A stretch of DNA of 64,000 nt. Source: Helicobacter baculiformis (GTDB taxonomy: Bacteria > Campylobacterota > Campylobacteria > Campylobacterales > Helicobacteraceae). The stretch spans positions 1 to 64,000 of the forward strand of contig NZ_FZMF01000013.1 in NCBI RefSeq assembly GCF_900197685.1, given 5' to 3'. Of this stretch, positions 53,067 through 60,644 are shown piece by piece. How positions within the stretch are numbered: the stretch's first letter is position 1; each line of letters starts with the position of its first letter. The position numbers were made by a program, and so were the translations under genes. A model generated the notes under the pieces. That model ran no database searches. It was given only the letters and a program-made list of their open reading frames with translations, and was not told the DNA's origin.

Positions 53067-53833
53067 AAGGTAAAGGTGTAGTTGACATACCAAGAATAAA
53101 GACGACGGATATAGAGACTTCCATCGTTCTTGGTTTGCAAGAAAGGGTTCTTTTTGAGCATGGGGAACTTAATTCCCGCCTCGATGCTACTGTGTTTAAG
53201 AAGGCGTATGCGACCACCTACATTGAAGAGGAATTGAAACCCTGTTGCTTTTTTATCCAATCCTACATATGTGAGGGCAACATTGTTAAAATCTGGTGTA
53301 GCCAAAATCCATGAGTTGCCTGCAAACTGGACACCTCCCACAACTCCTAGTGCCATAGCCTGATTGTTGATCACATTAAAAACGAGATCTGCGCCTCCGC
53401 CATAGGTGAGCATATTGGGTGCAACGGGCTTATTGCCACCTACAAGCTGTTGTAAGATTCCCATCACATTGACCTGACACTGGGGCATGCCACCTTGCAC
53501 CGGGACTTGGGGAGGAGTCGGACCCTTACATACAATAGGATCGCCTGTGGCATTTTTGCGCGCAGCAAATTCAACCCCTTGCGCATGAGCATAGTCAAAA
53601 AAACCATAAAGTTTCACACCAAAATACTTGCTAGGAAAGAGCTGGTAACCCAACTGCACCCCAAAACCTTTCAGAGGAGTAGTAAGTTCCGTAGTCTTAC
53701 CTCCACTCTGCATGCGAAGTTGCGCCTTACCCTGTTGATAACCAGCACCGATAAAAATTCCATTCCCATCTGTGGCATTCAAAAAGGCAATCAAAGAAGC
53801 CAAGGAAAGAACGGCAGAAAATTTGCGACGCAT
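53063..53833 (-). CDS. Helicobacter outer-membrane protein (Hop/Hor-like family)
   Basis: 256 residues with a signal peptide (FSAVLSLASLIAFLNATDG). The start GIFIGAGYQQG and the C-terminal alternating strands ending in YSWYVNYTFTF, with terminal Phe, are those of Helicobacter beta-barrel OMPs. GFGVQLGYQLFPSKYFGVKLYGFFDYAHA and IRLLKHSSIEAGIKFPML are conserved barrel strands. A central insert with CKGPTPPQVPVQGGMPQC may form a disulfide loop. Substrate or adhesin function cannot be read. AGGAG lies seven bases before the ATG. Confidence 0.82.
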   Translation of the reverse strand: MRRKFSAVLSLASLIAFLNATDGNGIFIGAGYQQGKAQLRMQSGGKTTELTTPLKGFGVQLGYQLFPSKYFGVKLYGFFDYAHAQGVEFAARKNATGDPIVCKGPTPPQVPVQGGMPQCQVNVMGILQQLVGGNKPVAPNMLTYGGGADLVFNVINNQAMALGVVGGVQFAGNSWILATPDFNNVALTYVGLDKKATGFQFLFNVGGRIRLLKHSSIEAGIKFPMLKKNPFLQTKNDGSLYIRRLYSWYVNYTFTF

Positions 53834-54196
53834 TTTACTCCTTTATAGGTAAATTTATGTTATATCAGCTTACCCTTCCCATACTAGATTTTAAACATAA
53901 TCCCCCCAAAATCTACTTAAATAAAAGGTACCATAGTCAGCTAACGCCTGCACTGAACGATTTCTATCTCAGATGTGTTAAATAGTAATCTTGGAAAAAT
54001 ATCCATAAATACACAAATATTTATCTTTAAATGTAAAGTTTGTAATTGTTACAATTTTTTACAATTTATAAAATAAGTCGCGCTGTCTGTCCTATGTAGG
54101 TATTGCTTTATAAGTGATTCTATGTTATCGTCCGCAAGGTTGCGCCTGATGATTTGGTGGCTGTGCAAGCCCAACTTATCTCTCTTTGAGGTGTGC
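53834..54196. other. AT-rich divergent spacer between the OMP and DUF285 genes
   Basis: About 360 bases without a supported gene. It holds promoter-like AT-rich blocks on both strands, and the perfect palindrome at 54040-54054. A frame starting at 54122 reads into the DUF285 protein, but the better start is at 54197. Confidence 0.45.
54040..54054. promoter_or_regulatory. Palindrome TTGTAA-TTG-TTACAA
   Basis: A perfect 6-bp inverted repeat with three-base centre, followed by a further TTTTTTACAA half-site at 54055-54064. It lies about 145 bases before the DUF285 gene. It looks like a dimeric repressor operator; no regulator is assigned. Confidence 0.4.
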
Positions 54197-55915
54197 ATGT
54201 TTTTCGCTTTGCGCTTTAAGGACTTTTCTGTAGGTCTTCTCTCGATTCTTTTGGTGGTACTTGCTTCTTTCTTAGACGCTCGTGCCATGTTTATCCCAAA
54301 GGATAAAGCCCAGTTAAGAGCTCTTTTAAAAAACCCCAACATTGCACTTTCTCAGATCGATACCAAACATATTACAGATATGAGCTATCTATTTTGTTTG
54401 CAGAATCCTTTGGAAAAAAAGGGTATCTGTACACCCTATCGCGAAGATTTTACCGGGATTGAAACTTGGGATGTCAGCCATGTAGAAAACATGGAGGGCA
54501 TGTTCATGAATCAGGTGCGTTTCAACTGCCCTTTAAAGCAGTGGAACACGTCTCATGTAAAAAACTTTAGCTATATGTTTGCTAATGCTATCAGTTTTAA
54601 CCAGCCCTTGAATACATGGAACACCTCTAAGGGAGTGGATTTTAGTTACATGTTTGCTAATGCTATCAGTTTTAACCAGCCCTTGAATACATGGAACACC
54701 TCTAAGGGAGTGGATTTTAGTTACATGTTTTACCATGCTAAGGTTTTTAACCAACCCTTGAATCGATGGAATCGGTGGAATCGTCTCCGCAAACCTCCTC
54801 AAAACTTTAGCTACATGTTTGCTAGAGCCACGCGCTTCAACCAAAATATTAGCACATGGAAAGGCTTGAAGAAAGCAAATACCCAAGGTATGTTTTTAGA
54901 CACTTCTATCAAGCGCTCTATCCCCGATTCCCTCAGCGCTACCCCTCCCAATCTGATAACCTTTTTGCACTATCCTAAGAACAAGCAGGAACTTATTGCC
55001 CTCTTGCAGGACCCCAATGTGGCGTTAGAAACCATCAATACAGGACTCATCGAAGACATGAGTTATTTGTTTTGCAATAAAGAGGCTACTTATGCGCGGC
55101 TTATGCAACTTCCTATTAGAAATGGCGCGCTATGGAAATCACGCGATAGTGAGTATGCCCAAATTTTGGAACTCTATAGTCGTTGCAGCACTTTAGAGGA
55201 ACGCACAGACTTGGAGGGAATTGAAACTTGGGATGTGAGTCGTGTTAAGAATATGGAAGCGATGTTTATGGGCAGAAAATTGCAGATTGCTCTAAATAAT
55301 TGGGACACGAGCAGTGTTACTAACATGAAAGCCATGTTTGCTTTCTCTTCCTTTAATCAACCTTTGGAAACTTGGGAGATGCAACGCGTTAAGAATACAA
55401 GTTTTATGTTCTATGCTTGTAAGGATTTTAACCAAGATCTCAATGCATGGGATGTAAGTTATGTTGAGGACATGAATTATATGTTCAGTCTTACCTACCA
55501 CTTTAATGGCAATATTAGGGATTGGAAACCTAGTCGCGCTACCAGTTTGCAAGGGACATTCAAATACGCAACTGCTTTCAACCAACCTATCGGAGCTTGG
55601 GACACTAGTCGCGTTACAGACATGTCCTATCTCTTCTATGGAGCTTTTGCTTTTAATCAGCCTTTGAATACATGGGACACTAGCCATGTTACAAACATGC
55701 AAAAAATGTTTTTTTACGCTAAAAATTTTAACCAAACCCTCTCTAGTTGGAATACTAAAAAAGTTACCAACATGTATAAGATGTTCGCCTATGCTCAGAG
55801 TTTTAACCAGGACTTAAGTACTTGGCATTTACACCAAGCTAATGTGCGTTGCATGTTCTTTCACGCAACAGGCATGAAAGACTTTCGGAATATTGATAAT
55901 TTAAATTGCACTTGA
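54197..55915 (+). CDS. Secreted DUF285 (BspA/PARCEL-type) repeat surface protein
   Basis: 572 residues. A signal peptide (DFSVGLLSILLVVLASFLDARA) is followed by about 15 copies of a 25-residue unit, W-[DN]-T-S-x-V-T-N-M-x-x-M-F-x-x-A-x-x-F-N-Q-P-L-N-x style. The protein is built twice: a lead-in (KDKAQLRALLKNPNIALSQI) then repeats, and near residue 260 a second lead-in (KNKQELIALLQDPNVALETI) then more. Such proteins are known at the surface of Mycoplasma and gut bacteria, often as adhesins. The ATG at 54197 has GAGG five bases upstream. It contains an exact 75-bp tandem duplication. No counterpart known to me in H. pylori; lateral gain is likely. Confidence 0.85.
   Translation: MFFALRFKDFSVGLLSILLVVLASFLDARAMFIPKDKAQLRALLKNPNIALSQIDTKHITDMSYLFCLQNPLEKKGICTPYREDFTGIETWDVSHVENMEGMFMNQVRFNCPLKQWNTSHVKNFSYMFANAISFNQPLNTWNTSKGVDFSYMFANAISFNQPLNTWNTSKGVDFSYMFYHAKVFNQPLNRWNRWNRLRKPPQNFSYMFARATRFNQNISTWKGLKKANTQGMFLDTSIKRSIPDSLSATPPNLITFLHYPKNKQELIALLQDPNVALETINTGLIEDMSYLFCNKEATYARLMQLPIRNGALWKSRDSEYAQILELYSRCSTLEERTDLEGIETWDVSRVKNMEAMFMGRKLQIALNNWDTSSVTNMKAMFAFSSFNQPLETWEMQRVKNTSFMFYACKDFNQDLNAWDVSYVEDMNYMFSLTYHFNGNIRDWKPSRATSLQGTFKYATAFNQPIGAWDTSRVTDMSYLFYGAFAFNQPLNTWDTSHVTNMQKMFFYAKNFNQTLSSWNTKKVTNMYKMFAYAQSFNQDLSTWHLHQANVRCMFFHATGMKDFRNIDNLNCT
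54578..54727 (+). repeat. Exact 75-bp tandem duplication within the DUF285 gene
   Basis: 54578-54652 and 54653-54727 are identical base for base, each coding one 25-residue unit (FANAISFNQPLNTWNTSKG...). All other units differ, so this copy is recent and in frame. Confidence 0.95.
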
Positions 55916-55922
55916 GAGGAGA

Positions 55923-57050
55923 CTATGCTCCTAATTTCTCACACATTGCTAGGAATGTGTCCGCGCTGTATTTAGCAAGAGCGAGAGTCATTTTTTGGTG
56001 GCATGGTAAAGAGAGCTCAGCCTGATAGAATGCTTGAGCTTTTGGTAGATGCAAGACACCTAGGCGCTCTTGATAAAGTTTGAAGGTATGGATAGGCTTG
56101 TAGTGCACTTGCACACCAATTTGTGCCTCTAGCAAACCTTGTAAAAGTATTTCTTTTTGTCCCCATAGTGTAGGATTAAGTAAAAGGGGATAAAGATGAT
56201 TGGAGCTAGTAATATGGGCTGGTAAGCTTGCATGTAAAGGTGTGCAATAAGGATTATCAGCAAACACGCGATCATAGAAACACGCAATCTCTTCACGCAC
56301 AGCAATGAAGCGATCAAGCTTGGGAAGTTGGCTTAAGCCTAGTGCGCCCTGCAATTCATTCATCCTAAAATTATACCCATAGTTAGCCACTTCTACATCA
56401 AAGCCTTGACTTTCTATCCCATGTGCGCGCAAAAGCTTAAGCCGATGATAAAGTTCTGAACTCTGTGTGGCGACCAGCCCACCCTCAGCTGTGGTCATTG
56501 GTTTGATAGCATGCAGGCTAAAAATAGTCGCATCTGCTAGTCCTCCAATCTTTTGTCCGCCGTAACTCCCCCCCAACGCATGCGAACTATCCGAAATAAA
56601 ATGGAGTTTATGGCGTGCACAAAACTCTCTAATAGCTTCGATATGCACACTCCGCCCTCCATAATCAACGCTCACTACTGCTCTGATGTCCTCAGGGTAT
56701 GCACAATTACGATAGGTTTCTTCTAAAAGAGCGGGGTCTAAATTACCATCGATTCCAATATCACAAAACAGGGGTGTGGCTTGGCATGCTAAAAGCATAT
56801 TTGTAGTGGCAACAAAGCTCAAAGGAGTTGTAATCGCACTGTGCATGGAAAGTCCTAAAGCTTGATAGGTTATCAAGAGTGCGGAAGTAGCGCTATTGCA
56901 TGCAACCACATGTTTAACGTCTAGATAGTGCGCCATAGCCTGTTCAAACTCTTCTACTAGGGGGCCTTGTGCCAGGTGCGCGCCCTGTAAGGCGCGCACA
57001 ACAGCCTCTATGTCATCTTTGTCAATGCATTGGGTACTATAGGGATTCAT
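55923..57050 (-). CDS. pseC: UDP-4-amino-4,6-dideoxy-N-acetyl-L-altrosamine transaminase PseC
   Basis: 375 residues, PLP aminotransferase of the DegT/DnrJ family. PseC is the second step of pseudaminic acid synthesis, needed for flagellin glycosylation. PYSTQCIDKDDIEAVVRAL, CNSATSALLITYQALG, ITTPLSFVATTN, DSSHALGGSY, the PLP Lys in FSLHAIKPMTTAEGG and NYRMNELQGALG-like NYGYNFRMNELQGALG fit. AAGGAG lies five bases before the ATG, which overlaps the stop of a possible 18-codon leader. It converges on the DUF285 gene. Confidence 0.9.
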   Translation of the reverse strand: MNPYSTQCIDKDDIEAVVRALQGAHLAQGPLVEEFEQAMAHYLDVKHVVACNSATSALLITYQALGLSMHSAITTPLSFVATTNMLLACQATPLFCDIGIDGNLDPALLEETYRNCAYPEDIRAVVSVDYGGRSVHIEAIREFCARHKLHFISDSSHALGGSYGGQKIGGLADATIFSLHAIKPMTTAEGGLVATQSSELYHRLKLLRAHGIESQGFDVEVANYGYNFRMNELQGALGLSQLPKLDRFIAVREEIACFYDRVFADNPYCTPLHASLPAHITSSNHLYPLLLNPTLWGQKEILLQGLLEAQIGVQVHYKPIHTFKLYQERLGVLHLPKAQAFYQAELSLPCHQKMTLALAKYSADTFLAMCEKLGA

Positions 57051-57106
57051 CAGTTCTCCTTAACCACCATGCTAGCTAAACTGCTTAAAAACTCTCTTGA
57101 AAACAC
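57050..57106 (-). CDS. Possible 18-codon leader frame before pseC
   Basis: GTG at 57106 opens a frame ending in ...SMVVKEN, whose TGA overlaps the pseC ATG. AAGGAGG lies nine bases upstream. It could be a coupled leader or the tail of a decayed upstream gene; the frame is closed by a stop just before. Little supports translation beyond the ribosome-binding site. Confidence 0.2.
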   Translation of the reverse strand: MFSREFLSSLASMVVKEN

Positions 57107-57206
57107 GCGTTCAATCCTCCTTCACTCCATATTGCATGCACATTGAGCAATTAACGCAATTACCCTAGATTTTCATAGCAAATTCAAACAATGGCAATGA
57201 ATATTT

Positions 57207-57752
57207 CTAGGGAGTCCTGAGCAAGTGATTAGCCCCCTTAAAGCACCACACACAGCCATAATTTTTAAAAAAGCTCCTCAGAGCTTGCGCGTCCATGATC
57301 GCATCTTCTAGCCCAATGAACACTTCTAAACGCACCCCCTTGGCGCATAAAAATTCTAGCTTTTCAGGGGCGTAGGCGTAGTTGAGCAAGGTTTGCAAAT
57401 CTTGCAAGCTGCCCAAATGCGTGAAACGCGCCAAACTAGGGTCTTGTTGCAAGAGCGCGCTCCAACCAATTTTTTCAAAAAAAGCTTGCATGTAGGCGTG
57501 CGGGTCTTGTTGGTAGGCTTTGAGTTGCAAGTTTTTAAAGGCTTGGCTCTTGTGGGCAAGCATGCAAGGGGCGATCAACATCAAGGTTTGTACCCGTCTG
57601 CCCTGCTTTACTTGATGATAGGCAAATTCTAGCGCGCGCGTAGCCCCATAGCTAAAGCCAGCCACATCGTAACGCGTGCCCTTTTCTAAGAGCCATGCAA
57701 AAAGCCAGTCTTCATTAGAAAAGCCAAAACCGCTAAAGTATGTACCCACCAT
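57207..57752 (-). CDS. bioV: Pimeloyl-ACP methyl ester esterase BioV
   Basis: 181 residues. BioV cuts the methyl ester of pimeloyl-ACP to release the biotin precursor; it is the form specific to Helicobacter. The nucleophile Ser34 lies in GFSYG; the Asp is probably in FIGLEDAIMD and the His in FKGANHLLRTP near the C-terminus. TLMLIAPCMLAHKSQAFKNLQLKAYQQDP matches what I recall of H. pylori HP0287. The ATG shares its A with the upstream ftsH2 TGA. Confidence 0.88.
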   Translation of the reverse strand: MVGTYFSGFGFSNEDWLFAWLLEKGTRYDVAGFSYGATRALEFAYHQVKQGRRVQTLMLIAPCMLAHKSQAFKNLQLKAYQQDPHAYMQAFFEKIGWSALLQQDPSLARFTHLGSLQDLQTLLNYAYAPEKLEFLCAKGVRLEVFIGLEDAIMDAQALRSFFKNYGCVWCFKGANHLLRTP

Positions 57753-59410
57753 CACACAAACGAGTGTAAAATCTCTTGAATTTGGGGCTTACTAAGCTTT
57801 TCTTTTTCTAGCAAGATTTTCGCCATCGCCTGCACCTGCATTTTAGAATTGCTCAAAAATTCTTTTTGTTCTTTATACAACGCGCCTAATAACGCCTCCA
57901 TGTCCGCGCGATCCCCAATGAATTTACGCCCCATCGCATATTCTTCACACATGCGCTTGGCGATTTCAAAGGCGTGTTTGAGGTCTTCTTTGGCTAAGGT
58001 GTAATGCTCTTGAAAGAACAATTCTAAGATGATCATCCCGCTTAAATACACCTTGATACTATTGTTCATCTCGCTTTGGCTACGCACCTTTTGATCGCTA
58101 GCGATCAAAAAATCCCCCATCAACAAGACTTTATCAAACTCCACTTCTAGCCAATACGCGCTGAGCGCCTTCGCGCTTTGGTAGAGCGCATAGAGATTTT
58201 TTTCTTGTTCGCTTAAGGCGACATGTTTTTTCTTGCCAAAGGCGATTTTATCCTTGACTTCTAAAATATCGCGCATGCTAATGGTGTTGTGGTTGTGGCG
58301 CAAGGCATTCAGCGCGCTTTCATTGACCAAAGAGGAGAGCATCGCCCCGCTAAAGCCCACACAAATACGCGCCACCTCTAGGCAATCTAGGCTGTGTTGC
58401 TTGTCTTTCAAGTACGACTCTAAAATCTGGGTGCGCTCCTCTAGATCGGGCAGGGAGATAAAGATACGCCGATCAAAACGTCCACTTCTGAGCAAGGCTT
58501 CATCGATCACATCAATTTTATTAGTCGCCCCGATCACAATCACCTGTGCGCTCTCCTCAAAGCCATCCATTTCGGTTAAAAGCTGGTTGAGTGTGGCTTC
58601 TCGTTCGTCATTGCGTTGGTGTCCGCGCGCCTTGCCCACCGCATCGATCTCATCAATAAAGACGATCGAGGGGCTAAAAGCCTTCGCCTTGGCAAAGAGT
58701 TCGCGCACCCTCTTAGCCCCCACGCCCACATAGATTTGTACAAACGCGCTCCCACTATGGTAAAAAAAGGGCACTTTGGCTTCAGAGGCTAGGGCTTTGG
58801 CAATCATCGTCTTGCCCACTCCTGGAGGTCCCACTAAGAGCACCCCCTTGGGCAATTTGATTTTTAAATCTTGGTATTTTTTGGGGTTTTTGAGATAATC
58901 TACGATCTCATAGAGCTCTTCTTTAACCTCTTTAGTGCCCGCGACATCTTCAAAGCGCACACTGGGCAAGGTGGCGTGCAAAGAGGGCATGGGCGGGCTT
59001 TGGGCTTTTAAAACGCTGTCATAACTGGTTTGCAGGGGGAGGTTTTTGCGTGTCCATGCAAAGCGCAAAATCAACGCTAATAAAATGAGAAAAAAGAAAA
59101 TGATCACCATGTCTAAGAGTTGCTGGGTCGTGTTCTCCTCCTTGAGAATCTCAATAGGAATATTACTAGGGAATTGCAAGCTCTCTTTCCAACCCACCCG
59201 CGCGGTCTTGTAGATTTTGAAATTCACTTTCAAGTAGATGTAATTGTCATCCATTTGGATACTCTGGATTTTATCAGAATGCAAGAGGGCGTTAAAATCC
59301 TTGATACTCACCAGTTTTACTTGATCTCTTAAGAATAAAAACGCCACCACAATCGCCCCCACCAGTACCCCCAACGCCCCGATCACAACCTTCTTATTAA
59401 AGCGCCGCAT
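57752..59410 (-). CDS. FtsH-like membrane AAA ATPase lacking the zinc protease motif (HP0286-like)
   Basis: 552 residues: two membrane segments (about 8-28 and 98-118), AAA module with Walker A GPPGVGKTM (194-202), Walker B IVFIDEIDAVG (249-259) and second region of homology ALLRSGRFDRR. The pore loop is FVQIYVGVG, close to the FtsH F-V-G. Where FtsH has HEAGH, this protein reads LYALYQSAKALSAYW (residues 407-420), so the zinc ligands and catalytic Glu are gone. It is probably an unfoldase or chaperone, or a partner in hetero-hexamers with true FtsH. The start overlaps mtaB by 14 bases. Confidence 0.85.
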   Translation of the reverse strand: MRRFNKKVVIGALGVLVGAIVVAFLFLRDQVKLVSIKDFNALLHSDKIQSIQMDDNYIYLKVNFKIYKTARVGWKESLQFPSNIPIEILKEENTTQQLLDMVIIFFFLILLALILRFAWTRKNLPLQTSYDSVLKAQSPPMPSLHATLPSVRFEDVAGTKEVKEELYEIVDYLKNPKKYQDLKIKLPKGVLLVGPPGVGKTMIAKALASEAKVPFFYHSGSAFVQIYVGVGAKRVRELFAKAKAFSPSIVFIDEIDAVGKARGHQRNDEREATLNQLLTEMDGFEESAQVIVIGATNKIDVIDEALLRSGRFDRRIFISLPDLEERTQILESYLKDKQHSLDCLEVARICVGFSGAMLSSLVNESALNALRHNHNTISMRDILEVKDKIAFGKKKHVALSEQEKNLYALYQSAKALSAYWLEVEFDKVLLMGDFLIASDQKVRSQSEMNNSIKVYLSGMIILELFFQEHYTLAKEDLKHAFEIAKRMCEEYAMGRKFIGDRADMEALLGALYKEQKEFLSNSKMQVQAMAKILLEKEKLSKPQIQEILHSFV

Positions 59411-60644
59411 AACTTCTTTCTCTTTGCACTTGGTAATTTTCTAAGCGCACCCATTGGGCGCGCAAATCGCGCGGCGCGCTAATCACCACGGGGTTAAAAT
59501 ACTGATCACTCCCATGATAATACCCATCTTTGTAACTCTCCACCAACACCTCTAGGGGGGTGTTTTGGGCGCGCATGCGAAAAGCGTGGTTCTTCTCTTG
59601 CACGCATGCGCTAATCGTTCTTAAGCGCTGCTTGGCAACATCTCCGCGTACGCGCGCACCCATTGTACTAGAGAGCGTACCCGCGCGCGCGCTGTAGATA
59701 AAGGGGTGCAGATGGGTTAGGGGCAAAGCTTTAAAATTTTGCAACGCCTCTTGCCAAAGACTTTCACTCTCATAAGGATGTCCTACAATAAAATCTGTCC
59801 CCAGTGCAAAACCCTTGAGCGCGATCCTTTCTAGGAGTTGGCGATCGCTGTGCGTGCGGTTACGCCGCCGCATGCGCTTTAACATGCTGTCATGGCTGTG
59901 TTGCAGGGCGATGTGTAAATGGCGCTCTAAAATGGGGTGATCGAGCAATTCTAAAAACTCGGCATCAATTTGGCTAGGCTCTAAACTCCCGATGCGCACG
60001 CGCTTAATCCCCTCAAGGCGTGCGATGTTTTTAATGAGGCGCGCGATGTTGCTCCCTGTCTCCTTGCCATAGCTCCCTACATTCGTGCCTGTGAGCACAA
60101 TCTCTAACACCCCGTTTTGGGCTAGGACTTGGCATTGTGTTAAGATCTGACTCTCTGGCAAGCTTCTAGATTTACCCCGTACCAAAGGGATCACACAATA
60201 GCTACATTTGAAATCACAGCCCTCTTGAATCTTGACAAAGGCGCGCGTTTTGCCCACAAAGAGAGGCACAATGCTAGAATCGACATGCGCCAAGCTATCG
60301 GCGTGAAAAAAGCCCTCTTTGGCGTGCAATAGGGTGTTGATTTGCTCTTTAGCATCGTGCCCAAAGACTCCAAAAACATGCCCGCTTTCAAAGAGTTTCA
60401 AACCCTGAGAGTTAGACCCACACCCGGTAAAATACACCTTTTTGCCCAAAGCACTCATTTTTTTAGCATAGGCGCGCGCGCTATAATCGGCATCATTGGT
60501 GACTGTGCAAGAGTTGAGCACGATGATATCGGCTTGATCCTCTTTGCAGGTGTGCTCAAAATCTTTGAGGTGTGCCAACATCACTTGGGTGTCAAAGAGA
60601 TTAGTGCGGCAACCAAAGGTTTTAAAGTAAACTTTCTGTTTCAT
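59397..60644 (-). CDS. mtaB: tRNA (N6-threonylcarbamoyladenosine37) methylthiotransferase-like, MtaB family (HP0285-like)
   Basis: 415 residues. MtaB adds a methylthio group to t6A37, so it acts after TsaD. The UPF0004 domain starts VYFKTFGCRTNLFDTQVM, with SCTVTNDADYSARAYAKK; the radical-SAM cluster is CDFKCSYCVIPLVRG; LTGTNVGSYG and IGSLEPSQID follow; a TRAM-like C-terminus closes it. The ATG at 60644 has GGAAG upstream and the family start; a longer reading to 60836 is the mscS gene's shadow. It overlaps the upstream mscS stop by 23 bases. Confidence 0.9.
   Translation of the reverse strand: MKQKVYFKTFGCRTNLFDTQVMLAHLKDFEHTCKEDQADIIVLNSCTVTNDADYSARAYAKKMSALGKKVYFTGCGSNSQGLKLFESGHVFGVFGHDAKEQINTLLHAKEGFFHADSLAHVDSSIVPLFVGKTRAFVKIQEGCDFKCSYCVIPLVRGKSRSLPESQILTQCQVLAQNGVLEIVLTGTNVGSYGKETGSNIARLIKNIARLEGIKRVRIGSLEPSQIDAEFLELLDHPILERHLHIALQHSHDSMLKRMRRRNRTHSDRQLLERIALKGFALGTDFIVGHPYESESLWQEALQNFKALPLTHLHPFIYSARAGTLSSTMGARVRGDVAKQRLRTISACVQEKNHAFRMRAQNTPLEVLVESYKDGYYHGSDQYFNPVVISAPRDLRAQWVRLENYQVQRERSYAAL

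Noticed and set aside
54533-55735. Antisense frames with repeat structure (minus strand of the DUF285 gene)
   Set aside because: They mirror the repeats of the plus-strand gene and have no start signals.
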